In this document: positions 1 through 10,131 of the stretch, in pieces
How the letters are laid out: the number at the start of each line of letters is the position of its first letter
How positions within the stretch are numbered: the stretch's first letter is position 1
Source of the DNA: Amyloporia xantha
Lineage: Eukaryota; Basidiomycota; Agaricomycetes; Polyporales; Adustoporiaceae
NCBI GenBank assembly: GCA_036971615.1
Contig: JAYKKR010000025.1
Coordinates: 248,001-312,000, forward strand
Direction: 5' to 3'
Length of the DNA stretch: 64,000 bases
Made by a program: the position numbers and the translations under genes
The notes under the pieces: generated by a model
Databases searched by the model: none
Seen by the model: only the letters and a program-made list of their open reading frames with translations
What the model was told of the DNA's origin: nothing

Positions 1-3000
1 TGAATCCACCAGTTGTTAGCCCTGAAGACCACCAGACACCGAAGCAGTAACCCAGCATGCTGCGCCAGAAAGGCCAGGGCAAAGGACATGACGAGAAGCC
101 CCCGCCTACGATGGGCGGGGCGCCCGACAGCGCCAACTTCAGCGCTCGTCTGCTAACATTGTCGCCCGTCGTCGTCCTCCCTGTCCCGTCGTCTCTCTCT
201 TCACCCCTGCTCGGCTCCTTCGCGCTCCCTCCCGGTTCTGAATACCTTGTAGCTCCCGCCCGCTCTCGCTGTCCCCGCGCCGTCTGCGCATCTCTGCAGC
301 CCCCGCGCTCTTCGACCCGCAGCGTCTCCTCTCTCTTCTCCGACATGCTCGACGCTCGCATTCGCCCCTCCGTCTCGGCCCCCCTTCCTTCCGCGTACCT
401 CGTAGTGACTGAAACGATCTCCTCCACCACTGTCTTGACGCGATCTGTCGTGTCCGAGGTGACAGACACTAGCCCCACCCCTTCCAAGGTAGGTCCCTCC
501 TCACGTTTCGACGCGCCAAACGCGTCCCACCCGCCGCTTGGGTAAAGTCCAAAAAACGGACTCAGCGAGAGGAACGGGAAGTCTGGGACGGGCAGGGCGC
601 TCGGCGGCGCTCCCTGCGGCGCTCGCCCTGCCTTCCCGACCGTCTTCGTTCTCCTTTTCTCAGCCTGCCCGGCTCGTTCTTCCTCTCCCCGTGCCTTCGC
701 CATCTGCTGTTCTGATTCAGGGCCCCTTGCAGGCCACTCACCTTCCACCCGCTGTCCCCTCTCTCGTCCCGCCCCCTCCTCCGCGGGCTTCTCATCGCCC
801 GCCCCCCCTGTCCCTTTCGCTGCGCTTAATGCGCACTGCCGCCCCTCCATCTCTGATGCGCTCCATTCTGCAGCTCTGATTTCGCTTGCGCATGTCTCCA
901 CCCCCTGCACCTCGCCACAGGTTCCCGCATGAAACGTGTTCCAATGCCTCAGCGCGCTTGAACGGGTATGTGCACTCCTCATCCTTAACTCGTCCTCTGT
1001 TACTGACGCATCAGCTCCTCGTGGATTAGTTCCCGACACTAGAACCGGTGCTCGTTTCGCTGTCCCGGGGCCGTTGTCCTTGTCCAAATTCCCTGCGCGC
1101 GTCAATTGTTCGGCAACACGACCTGCTAACGAGGGGTAGAGGATGCAGTTTGCAATCGGGAGGGGGCTTGCTCGCGCCACATCGGGTACACGTCCCTCGT
1201 TCCCTTCTCCCTTCTCTCTTCCTCCCCGCGACATCCTCAGAACGCGTTGCCCTTCCTCCATCTCTTCTGCGCTCCCCTCCGAGCCTCTATTATTGCCCAA
1301 ACATCTCTTCTCCACGCCTGCCGCGGGTGGTGCGTATACTTGTGCCGCTGTGCTTAGCGCAGTATACTCGTTCTGGTCCGTCGACGCTTCCCCCGTCGCC
1401 GCTGTATGACTCTCGATCGAATCTGGCACCCTTCTTCCCATCACCGGGCTCTCAGCGGCGCGCCTCTGCGCATTTGATGTTCGTATAGACTGATCGGCCA
1501 TCACTCTTGGTAACCGCCGAGTCCTGTGGGCACGCTCAACACCAAACATCCTTGCAGCGTCCGAAAATTGATTAGCGGGGAAAGTAGATGGCGAGAGAGA
1601 CGAAGGATCGCATCCCGTGGCTCCAAGCTTAAGACCTGACTTCTGCTCGTTCGCGTCGCCCCCAGGCGCTTTCGACGCGAGGTTCGAATAAGAGCTCCCC
1701 GAAGCACCCGTCCTGAGCTGTGTACCCCTGCGCGTGTCAACTGCGTCTTTGACGTTCCCCGCTCGTATTATCCCCTCCGAATCGCTAGAGTTACAGCACT
1801 TTCCCTCTGTCTCTGTTGCGCTCCGCTCCGTGCACCACAGCTTGACTAAGATTGTTTCCTTCCCCTGCGTCTCGTGGAGTCTCGTTGCGTGCGAGGCGTC
1901 GGGTGGTGCTCTCTCTGGTAGTACGGCGCACTCTTCTTTCCGTCTCGACGCGTGTACCCCTGTCTGTACACCCTCCTTTAACGAATCTGGCTCCTCTCCG
2001 CGATCCATGCGTAGCGTCGATATCCCTATGTGGGTTCTAGGCGTGCTCAATGGCTTCTCCTCTTGGTCCGTCAACACCCCAGGAACCCCACCTCCCGTGC
2101 ACGCGTGTTCAGCCTTATGTGCAGGGGACCGTAAGGAGCGTTCCTGTGGATTCGATCCCGGCACTAGCTCTGGCACTCGTTCCATCGTCGGGGCCACGCC
2201 GCCCTTGCACCTATTCGCTGTACCTGTTGCTTGTTCAGCAGAGCCATCGGCTCCGGAGGAGGGGATGAGGCAGTCGACGCGGCAGGAACAAGATAACGCT
2301 GCCAATAGCGACGTTGGGGTCTTTGCGATCGAGAGCGGGCTTCCTCGTTCCTCGTCCATCCATCCTCCTTCCGACACGTTTAAGATCTCTCTCCACCCCT
2401 CCGCCACTGTCACACAGCCTTCTGTGCCAACACCCCTGTCCGAAGCCGTCCCCTTGTCTGTTTCGCTCGCTCGCCCTACTCCTTGCTCGTCTCGTTTCGC
2501 AGAGTTTCTCGATTCTTGGCTCCTTCCCCCTCTTGTCACTGCCTCTCCTCCTGTCGTTCGCCCCGACTGAATCCCAATACAACGTGCCTGCTGACAAGAC
2601 CTGTTCTGTCCCACATTCGCTTGTGGTGACGTGCGAAGCTGTTGGAGTAGAGGTGCCGCAGATACCGATTGGAGGAGATGGAGCTGGATAGGCTCTGGTA
2701 GCAATGTTCGGAGGGTCTCGTACGCTGTCCCGTATGTAGTAGGCTGCGCGCTCGCCTGTTTGCATTTCTGTAGTTTAGCAAAATAGGTATTCATATGTCT
2801 GAGCCTCCCGTCGGCGTGGGACTTGTGTTGAGCCGCCATAACAGCCGTGCTTCTGAGCTGGGAGGCGTAAGACTCGCAGGAAGATGGGCCCCTCGCGGTG
2901 GGCTCCAGTTGTAAGTTGAGACGGTGCGCCGTCCCGTGTGCGAATGTGTTCGTCCGAGGGGCTATAGAGGAGCTGCGAGCTTCCGAATAAAAGTGATCTG

Positions 3001-3060
3001 GTGGTGGTGAGTGTGTAAATGGTGGAATGGTGTGACAGACCCGGTTCTATGCTCGGCAAG
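1..3060. other. Pyrimidine-rich, ORF-poor stretch, no recognisable gene
   Basis: The + strand is markedly C/T-rich across about 2.7 kb and is broken into short Ser/Pro-rich reading frames that overlap in different phases. The longest (1734-2570) would encode 278 residues rich in Ser, Pro and Thr with no domain I recognise. No intron set joins the frames into one protein. It could be a decayed gag-like N-terminus of an old retroelement, or a non-coding purine/pyrimidine-skewed tract. I do not assign a gene. The stretch starts at the window edge, so whatever it belongs to may continue to the left. Confidence 0.4.
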
Positions 3061-3189
3061 TGCTCGTCCTAGTAGTTGTGCCGCTGTACTATGTCGAATC
3101 CCGGTGGAAGCCTCTGTCTCTGAAACCTAGAAGGTGCCCGCTGGCACTTGATCGCTTCCCTCCGCCGCGTGCGGAGAGCCTCAGTATCG

Positions 3190-3356
3190 CAGTAAAGTCG
3201 TATAGAGAGCCGCTGCAACTCTACACTAAACCCGGTGAAAGAATAGAAAGAACGCAGTTTGCCCTGCCGCTTGCAGAGCCCCGGTGTCGCAGTGTCGCAG
3301 TGTCGCAGTAAAAGACGTATAGAGTGCCGCTGCAGCTCTACACTAAGCCCGGTAAG
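3190..3356. repeat. Imperfect direct repeat, about 50-bp unit, 112-bp spacing
   Basis: A unit starting near 3190 (GTATAGAGAGCCGCTGCAAC, CTCTACACTAAACCCGGT) recurs near 3306 (GTATAGAGTGCCGCTGCAGC, CTCTACACTAAGCCCGGT). Just before the second copy the octamer GTGTCGCA is repeated three times (about 3285-3309). The copies differ at a few positions. No function is evident. Confidence 0.75.
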
Positions 3357-3785
3357 CGAAAGAGAGTGTCTATTGCCCAGTAGTGAGATGTACAGGGGAG
3401 TCCTAGTAGTATGGTACCAAGGGGGAACTGAAGAGCTAGCTACCTTCCGGCCACGTCGTCTACCCTCCACTGACTAAGCGGAACGAAGCGGTGTCACTCC
3501 GGAAGGACAAATCGCAAAATCGGAATAAAGCGGAGGGAAGGGGAGGAAAGATAAGATAAAACCCCAAAACCAATTAGAGCAAAGATGTGAAATAAATGAG
3601 AATCAAACCAAAGACTGACAAGGAGGAGGGAGGAACAACACATGAGAAAGAGAGAAATTGAGATGCTTGCTTGTCCGTGCTTTCACCCCCCAGCCCGATA
3701 CCTCTCCTTACAACGCATCGACCATTACAGGTCACATGTTCCCTTCCCACAGACTCCGTCCCGCCTTCCCTTTACGGACGTTTAC

Positions 3786-4200
3786 TTAAGCATGGTGCCG
3801 GCCGACCTCGGGCCCCGCCGGGCTCCGCTCACGACATCACTTCTGACTCATAGCCTGCTTACTCAGGCTGCGCACAGACCACCTGCGCACGGACCATGTA
3901 GATAGCCTGCCCTGAACTCTTGTAGTATATAAGTAGTACGCCTCTGCCTGGGGACTTCAGTTTCGACCTCTTGTCCCTAGGTAAGCCAAGCTTGCCTGTA
4001 CATACTTACCATTGCTTACATTTATTTACCTTGTCCCTAGCCTTAGACTTGAGCATAGCTCGTCATCGCTTCGATAAGACCTAGTCGAACGCCCTCGGCC
4101 ATTTAGGTTTGTTCTTCCCCTGTCGCTTGACTCTAAGTCGCGACAGCAGCGAAGGACGAAGTGACGCAGTAGAACGCAGTAGAAGACTTAGACGCAGGGC
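3786..4200 (+). mobile_element. Possible degenerate LTR-like fragment
   Basis: This stretch has an LTR-like organisation: a GC-rich block (GGCCGACCTCGGGCCCCGCC), a TATATAA box near 3927-3934, then GGGGACTTCAG as a plausible transcript start, then a pyrimidine-rich R/U5-like part. A purine-rich tract (GGAGGGAAGGGGAGG, about 3529-3545) lies upstream. No second copy and no target duplication are visible in the window, so neither terminus is fixed. It may be a solo or truncated Ty3/gypsy-type LTR. An ordinary TATA promoter is the alternative. Confidence 0.3.
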
Positions 4201-5300
4201 GAACTCGACTTATGAGCTCTGAACTCCAGGGGGAAAAAGAACTTGTATTTGAGAGAGAAATACGACAGATTTTATACTACGAAACAGAACGCTAACGACT
4301 ATCGAGAGTGGCACACTAGTACGAGTGGCTTTGCATTGTCCTACACGAGTCCACCTCACCGAGTGGCACGTATCGAGTCCATCGGTCGAGTGACATCATG
4401 CCGAACGCGGAGATGAAGAGAAACATACGATACAACTTGGACCGACATCCGACTTCGAAGGCACGCCGCGAGGCTCGATACCTAATCGGGAAAGACCGGA
4501 CGCGTCGGGGTGGCACGAAGCGATGCATGCGCTGTACGAGCGGCGTCGTGTGGCACCATTGTTCACTGAATGCAGGAGATGGCCTGAGATCTAGGGACGA
4601 GGCATCGGAACGGCCGCGCCGAGCTTCGAGCAAGCGTAGAGAACGGTAGAAGCGGTCGAAGAGTGTTGAAGGGTACTGAGCGTCGGGGGTCACGTGCGTA
4701 GCATCGAGGAACGTCGAAGGCGAAATCGAAGGCCTGGGCAACTGAGCTGAAGTGCCGGGTGGGATGTGATTGCCGAAAAGAGCTGTATCGGGGCCCAGAG
4801 GGGCTTGGCGCCTATCAACGCGCTCAAATGTGTCCATCCCGCAGCCGATTGTTTGGGGTGGCGCAGCATGTGACCCAGCGGTGATCGACCAGGCGGCGCT
4901 CCTCAGGCTCGCAAACTGGATGGGCATGCCAGAGTGATTTGTGGGCGTGGATGGCGCGGACCTGGTGGCGCGTACTCACGTGGCAATGATCCAGCTGGCT
5001 AGGGAGTCGTGCCCAAGTTGCACAAGCCGCCATGCTGCTCACGAGCGCAGGCGCCGTACAGCCCTCCATGTCTGAGTTCATCTGTACTCACCTGAGCTGG
5101 CTTGCTCGCTACCATCCACCCACCCACGCCGCTTAGCGAGGACAAGCAGGCAGAGCGCAAGGCGCTGCAGCATCGCTGTGCATTTGTTGTGTGTGGTGGG
5201 ATGTTGCTTTCTGAGCTGTTGGTGAGGAAGAGGATTGAGAAGCTAGAGCGGCGAGAGAAGGGGCAGTAGGAGCGGCAGGAGGGGAAGTGGGCAGGAATAG
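4201..5300. other. Intergenic stretch without recognisable gene
   Basis: Two overlapping opposite-strand frames (4398-4649 on +, 4316-4927 on -) show no recognisable domain. Nothing else was identified up to the terminal repeat at 5301. Confidence 0.4.
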
Positions 5301-5324
5301 CATCAGGAAAAACACTTTTTCTCT

Positions 5325-5460
5325 GGGGTAACCTAGGGTGCTCTGAGATATATGAGTTTTCTCAGAGTAACTCAGGTTATCTCAGAGCATCTCAGGTTGA
5401 CCTGAGTTGCTCTGAGTTGCTCTGAGATATCTTAAATTTCTCAGAGCATCCTAAGCTAGC
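5325..5460. repeat. Left subterminal CTCAGAG repeat cluster
   Basis: Many copies of CTCAGAG, CTCAGG and their complements CTCTGAG and CCTGAG lie within about 135 bp, just inside the left terminal inverted repeat. They are probably binding sites for the cognate transposase. That is an inference from position and repetition only. Confidence 0.7.
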
Positions 5461-6404
5461 TTTTGTTTCTTTGGGAAACTGTAGTATATTTCTAAAGCTA
5501 CAATACATTATTCTGAACAGTATAATATGTAAATAGACTGTTTTCTCATTGGCTTGTATAATAAATTGCTGGCATCTCTAATATGCATTATTTGAGCTAC
5601 ATTTTCCATGGGATATAAAATAACTATAGTATCCTATATTCACTATCATTCTCTTCACTTTCTGTGTTATATTAAGATTATTTAGCTTAAATACATGTGA
5701 AGGTGAGCTGCTGTACTAATAAAAATGGAAATATTGAATATGGGACATATAAATTTATACAGAATAAGCACAAAGGGCTATTGAATAGCAGGAATATAAT
5801 GGAGAGAGAAAGAAGGATGATACAGGTACTGAGTAGTATAAACTTGAAAAGAGTGTACTTGTATTAGAAGTGAATAGAAGTAGGGGCATAATATGTGTAC
5901 TCACCTCTGTGCTTCTGCACACATTCATCCCTGCTCTCATTGATACTCCATACATCCACCAATACTTCCTTCCACTGACAGTGAACAGTCAAAAGTCAGA
6001 GATCAAAGGTCTGAGGTGAAATGGGATAAGACGTCTCACAGTATTGAAAATATGGCCTCTGGCCAAGAAAGGAGGCTGCAGCTAAATGAATAGGGAAATG
6101 AAGGAGTGTCAGATAGTTGAACAATGTAATGAGTTAGTACAGGAAGGGATAGAAAAGGTGTATGTGAGGAATGGGAGAATGAGGAGGAGGTCGTTCAACA
6201 TGCAACCATAGAACAGAAACCACTGGATGCAGACCCACCAATGTATATATCGTCTGAAAGCCTGCGATTAGGGCTTTCATTCTATCCAACAATCAAATGA
6301 AACTGTCCATGGGTTCCTGAAATATGGACAAGACGAGGTTTTTGATGAAAAAGGGCAACAGAGGAGGAAGGAGTGGACAGATTTGGATGAGCAAGAGCTC
6401 ATCT

Positions 6405-6620
6405 TGTTAGAGTAGACGTTCGCGCGCTAAGCGCCGTAGTACAAATATGTACATACACGGCCAGCGCGATCCGCGACGGCCTCCTTCGAATACAGTTCGC
6501 TTGCTTCCGCGACTTCTCGTGAGCCTTAGGTGTCGGTGTCGGTGTCTGCGCTATCTCGTGCCCTCTCGCTTCTCATCTTTGCGCTCTCTCAGATCTCATC
6601 TTCCATTCATTCTGCTGACA
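6405..6620 (+). repeat. 5' LTR of gag-only retrotransposon
   Basis: A 216-bp repeat with TG...CA termini, apparently identical to 7809-8024. The left flank is the target duplication CATCT. Confidence 0.95.
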
Positions 6621-6632
6621 GGTTATGAGCCC
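6621..6632 (+). promoter_or_regulatory. Primer-binding site complementary to the anticodon region of initiator tRNA-Met
   Basis: GGTTATGAGCCC directly abuts the LTR end. Its complement, GGGCTCATAACC, is the anticodon-arm sequence around CAU of eukaryotic initiator tRNA-Met. Priming from an internally cleaved half-tRNA, rather than from the tRNA 3' end, is established for the copia lineage. Confidence 0.8.
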
Positions 6633-6701
6633 CGCGCTCCTCTGATCTGAGACAATCTTTTACATTTCTATCTACTGCGATCAACAATCCATCCATCCAC
6701 T

Positions 6702-7754
6702 ATGTCGACTTCATCTGGCACTATTAGCCTCCTCATGGCTAAGGTCGATCCTCTGACCGACAAGAACTGGCATCAATGGAGAAGCCAGATCATGATGGTC
6801 TTTCGAGTGAGTGGGAGTCATGGGATTGTTGATGGGACGGAGTCGAGGCCTGCATCTAAGGATGAGGAGTGGGTGAAGAAGAATGAAGGAGCTCTGCCTA
6901 TAATCTGGGCCTTGGTGAGCAAGGATTTGCAGCATCTTGTTGAGGGGGAGAATTCGGGTTTGACTGCGTTTGCGGCGCTGAAGAAGAAGTTCGAGAGCTC
7001 CACTATGGCTCGTCGTGTGGAGTTGCGGAAGGCACTTTACGGTGCTGTCCATGATCCCAGCAAGCCCATGGATGTCTACATCCAGGCTGTCACGATCGCT
7101 GCGGCACAGCTCAAAGCTATCGGCCACACCGTCGAGGACACCGAGATCAAGGACATCATTTTGATGAACCTTCATCCTTCCTACCATGTCATTCGTGCGA
7201 CTCTTCTCTCTCAGTCCACCGAACCCGATCTCGCTACGATCAAGTCTGTTCTTGCTGGATCTGCGATTGCTGTCAGTCATGACGTTGGCATGCATATCAA
7301 GTCTGAGTCTTTCGACACTGCTCTCGCTGCTCGAGATGGTGGAAGGGGGTTCCGTGGAACGAGGGGGAGAAGTGGATCAGGTCAGCGGAGTTCCTCAAAC
7401 TTTCCGGTTGATGAAAAAGGCTATCATTGGTGCAACACGAACAATGATGGTACGTGTCATCGCTGTGGTCGACCTGGTCATATCGCTGCTCGCTGCATGT
7501 ATGACATGCCTCAACACGTGAAGGATTGGGCGATGGGTTGGAATTCTGGTGAGCGTGCTTGGTTGGCGCAGGACGGTCTGGATCCCAGTGTTACGTATGC
7601 TTCTGCTTCTGCTTATCACGTTGTTATTGAATCTTTGGACTCACCTCCTGCTTCTCCACGTTATCCTAATTCTCGTCTTCCACATTCTCGATCTCGCACA
7701 CCTTCCCCCGATGCTTATGATCTCAGTCCCGTTGATTTTGTCCAACTGATTTGA
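6702..7754 (+). CDS. Copia-type Gag protein (gag_pre/UBN2-like with one zinc knuckle)
   Basis: A 350-residue intronless ORF starting at the first ATG after the primer-binding site. The N-terminal two thirds match the retrotransposon Gag/UBN2 architecture: LTDKNWHQW near the start, then LRKALYGAV and a helical segment through about residue 190. A short Arg/Gly-rich linker leads to a CCHC zinc knuckle at residues 252-265 (CHRCGRPGHIAARC, spacing CX2CX4HX4C), the RNA-packaging motif. The tail is Ser/Pro-rich. Gag forms the virus-like particle that packages the transcript. No pol frame follows: only about 50 nt separate the stop from the 3' LTR region. The frame is open and undamaged. Confidence 0.93.
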   Translation: MSTSSGTISLLMAKVDPLTDKNWHQWRSQIMMVFRVSGSHGIVDGTESRPASKDEEWVKKNEGALPIIWALVSKDLQHLVEGENSGLTAFAALKKKFESSTMARRVELRKALYGAVHDPSKPMDVYIQAVTIAAAQLKAIGHTVEDTEIKDIILMNLHPSYHVIRATLLSQSTEPDLATIKSVLAGSAIAVSHDVGMHIKSESFDTALAARDGGRGFRGTRGRSGSGQRSSSNFPVDEKGYHWCNTNNDGTCHRCGRPGHIAARCMYDMPQHVKDWAMGWNSGERAWLAQDGLDPSVTYASASAYHVVIESLDSPPASPRYPNSRLPHSRSRTPSPDAYDLSPVDFVQLI

Positions 7755-7808
7755 TATTTTTACTTATTTGGTTCAGTGGGAGTTTTTAGCGTGCTCACGT
7801 AGTGGGAG

Positions 7809-8024
7809 TGTTAGAGTAGACGTTCGCGCGCTAAGCGCCGTAGTACAAATATGTACATACACGGCCAGCGCGATCCGCGACGGCCTCCTTCGAATACAGT
7901 TCGCTTGCTTCCGCGACTTCTCGTGAGCCTTAGGTGTCGGTGTCGGTGTCTGCGCTATCTCGTGCCCTCTCGCTTCTCATCTTTGCGCTCTCTCAGATCT
8001 CATCTTCCATTCATTCTGCTGACA
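7809..8024 (+). repeat. 3' LTR of gag-only retrotransposon
   Basis: Apparently identical to the 5' LTR. It is preceded by the purine tract AGTGGGAG and followed by the target duplication CATCT (8025-8029). Confidence 0.95.
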
Positions 8025-8487
8025 CATCTGAAAGGGCTTGATAATGCGAATAGAATGGTATAAAAGCGAAAGGATAACTCACATTGGATCCCCAGTTATC
8101 CTCCAATCAGAACCCCAAAAAAGCGCCCACTTCATCTCCAACCCTCCAAACCCTTCAGAGCTTCTTCCAAACTCCACCAAATATGCTGGAGCAGTCCTGA
8201 GACTATTCTCCAAGGATAGGAAATAAGAAAGAGAGAAGGATTACTCACAGAAATTCCTATATAGTGCAGAGCAGGCACAGAGCAACCGTCTGTGCTCACT
8301 GAAGTTCCAGTGGAAAAGAGATGCCCAAAAGCCACAGATACTGAGTCAGAGTCCCTAGTCAACAGTTTGTGAGATCCAAGACAGCAAAGGGCATAGATAT
8401 AGAAAGGTAGCAGCAAGAAAGAATGGCTGAGGAGAAGTGCAAATGCGTCTAAGTCCCTGCTGACCCTAATATGGGGTTCCAAGAACA

Positions 8488-8517
8488 GGTGTCAGTTTGA
8501 CGCGACAGACTGACACC
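8488..8517. repeat. Short inverted repeat (9-bp arms)
   Basis: GGTGTCAGT and ACTGACACC are separated by 12 nt. It lies in AT-rich element DNA with no gene beside it, so its role is unknown. Confidence 0.5.
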
Positions 8518-8699
8518 CAAATTAGGCACTCATGGTCGTTCTTTCTCTTCTTCCTCAACACCCACCTTGCTTCGTCTTCTTTCATGCCACTTCACATTTC
8601 TGCTTGTTTCTGTTCACTCATGATATTCTTCTCATCTCTGGCCTATATTTGGTGACTTCTAGCAATCTGTTGCTGTTTCTCTGACTGGTTCTTCCTCAG

Positions 8700-9310
8700 G
8701 TATGATGATGTGCTGGCAGGACATATGAGTCACTGCTTATTGTGGCCACAGGTAAGTCTATATCTTCTTTCTATTCTCATCTGTATCTATGAATAACTGA
8801 CACTGTTTCTACCTCTAATTACAATCCAAATCACTGACATTGAAGGCTGGCTGTCATCATGCGACCAAAAAGCAAGGTAAGTCTATCTCTGCCATTCTTG
8901 CCAGTTGACATGTCCATTATATATGACAGATGGCATGCACTTTGTTGCATAAATCATCTCATCCCTTCTGAGGAGTTGTGATGAATGGTGGGTGGCTGTC
9001 AGAGGTTTTGATGAGAATATCTCTGACATGTAAGTCGTTATTTTCCTCCTCCATTTCTAAGCCAAACTAAAGAATTGTATCTATAGATGCTTGCCACAAG
9101 ATGAACTGTAATTCTGATTATGTCCATATCATGTAAGTCATTCACTTCTATCTCCATTCCTTTGTTGACTCTTTGTAAATTCTTAGAGTATTATCACCTA
9201 TGCTATTTGGCTTCAGTTTACTGTGACAAGACTACTTATGTGAGTACTTTGTCTTGCTTCTTCAACTAATTGGACTTTATCTGAATTCGTCTGTTAGATT
9301 CTTATATATT
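8700..9310 (+). ncRNA. Putative multi-exon spliced transcript without ORF
   Basis: Five consensus donors follow each other at 8752, 8877, 9030, 9133 (GTAAGT) and 9240 (GTGAGT). Each is followed 50-95 nt later by a pyrimidine-rich acceptor near 8846, 8931, 9087, 9186 and 9299. The exons implied between them are about 30-100 nt long and contain stop codons in the frames I checked. This may be a spliced non-coding RNA, or the intron skeleton of a decayed element gene whose exons have lost coding capacity. It lies within the TIR element, downstream of the LTR insertion. Confidence 0.35.
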
Positions 9311-9589
9311 TTGGCCACACAACAGAATATAATTATAGATCTTGTGTACGTCTTTCAGCTTTGCATTTTATATTACTGTATACTGAATAACAACATTAGT
9401 TTGGTGATATGAACATTTCTGTCTTGAGCTATTTCATTGTATGTAATTATTATGGCTGCTAGTATTAGATTATCTTTTGTGTGTCTATTATTTGTGAATA
9501 TACTGCTATGTTCCATTATAAATACTGTAACCTTGAGAGTGCTCTGATACAAACTATAATGAGGTGTGAGAGATGACAAAAGACTACAT

Positions 9590-9755
9590 AGGGTCATCTA
9601 AGAGCACTCTCAGGCTCCTCTCAGGTTACTCTGGGTTACTCTGAGAAAAAAATCTCATGTCAACTAAGTTTAAGAGCACTCTGGCTACTCTGAGTACTTT
9701 GAATACTCTGAAGTCTCTAGGGTGCTCTTGGATGCTCTTAGAGCAGCCTGGGACT
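9590..9755. repeat. Right subterminal CTCAGAG/CTCTGAG repeat cluster
   Basis: This is the counterpart of the left cluster: repeated ACTCTGAG, CTCTCAGG, GAGCACTCT and TACTCTG words directly inside the right terminal inverted repeat. Confidence 0.7.
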
Positions 9756-10020
9756 AATATGGTTTTTCCTGATGAGCAGGTTTTGCGGGCAGAGAGGGGA
9801 GCGGCAGGGAGAGCAGCGAGTGGCGAGTGTTGAACTTAGGCCAAAACAGGAAAGGGCACGTGGGGAGAAGACCGATTTGCAATCGAGCTGAATGCGTGGT
9901 GCATGTTGCATGCAGCGAACAATGGTTGCAAAGCCAGTTTTCAACGGTGGGCTGGCGCAGTTCAAAACTACTTTTATACTCCTATAAAATGAACAAAATC
10001 TATGAGATCAGAAAATTATA

Positions 10021-10131
10021 GGTTCAGAAGGTTCAGTTCAGGTTCAGGTTCAGGTTCAGGTTCAGGCATATGCATGCAGGTTCGGTTCAGGGTTCGGCCA
10101 AAATACTCGCTGAACTGAACTGAACTGAACT
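10021..10131. repeat. GGTTCA tandem repeat / TGAAC fold-back
   Basis: The left side has several GGTTCAG units, including four head-to-tail GGTTCA hexamers at about 10041-10064. The right side (about 10110-10130) is the inverse, four CTGAA units. Together they can fold into an imperfect hairpin around a GC-rich centre. Repetitive, mutually complementary ends of this kind occur on some hAT-type miniature elements, but no target duplication is clear here. Confidence 0.6.

Larger units (their letters stand above)
6405..8024 (+). mobile_element. Gag-only copia-type LTR retrotransposon (TR-GAG-like)
   Basis: A complete 1620-bp element. Two 216-bp LTRs (6405-6620 and 7809-8024) begin TGTTAGAGTAGACG, end TTCTGCTGACA, and appear identical base for base. 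The element is flanked by the 5-bp target duplication CATCT (6400-6404 and 8025-8029). A primer-binding site follows the left LTR directly, and a short purine tract (AGTGGGAG, 7801-7808) precedes the right LTR. The only ORF is a Gag protein; protease, integrase, reverse transcriptase and RNase H are absent. It must therefore move with enzymes supplied by another copia element. Identical LTRs mean a very recent insertion. It sits inside the 5301-9774 element. Confidence 0.93.
5301..9774. mobile_element. Terminal-inverted-repeat element (13-bp TIR), interrupted by an LTR element
   Basis: The ends carry a perfect 13-bp inverted repeat, CATCAGGAAAAAC at 5301-5313 and its complement at 9762-9774. 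Next to each end lies a cluster of short CTCAGAG / CTCTGAG / CTCAGG words (about 5325-5460 and 9590-9755), the layout expected of subterminal transposase-binding repeats. The body is AT-rich compared with its flanks and has no intact transposase. Removing the nested LTR element (6405-8029) leaves about 2.85 kb. No unambiguous target-site duplication was found (GCAGG occurs close to both ends but not at the same offset). This is probably a non-autonomous or decayed cut-and-paste DNA transposon; the superfamily is not assigned. Confidence 0.65.

Noticed and set aside
5301..9774. Reading the TIR interval as one autonomous transposon with transposase
   Set aside because: No transposase domain is recognisable; the only intact protein is the Gag of the nested LTR element.
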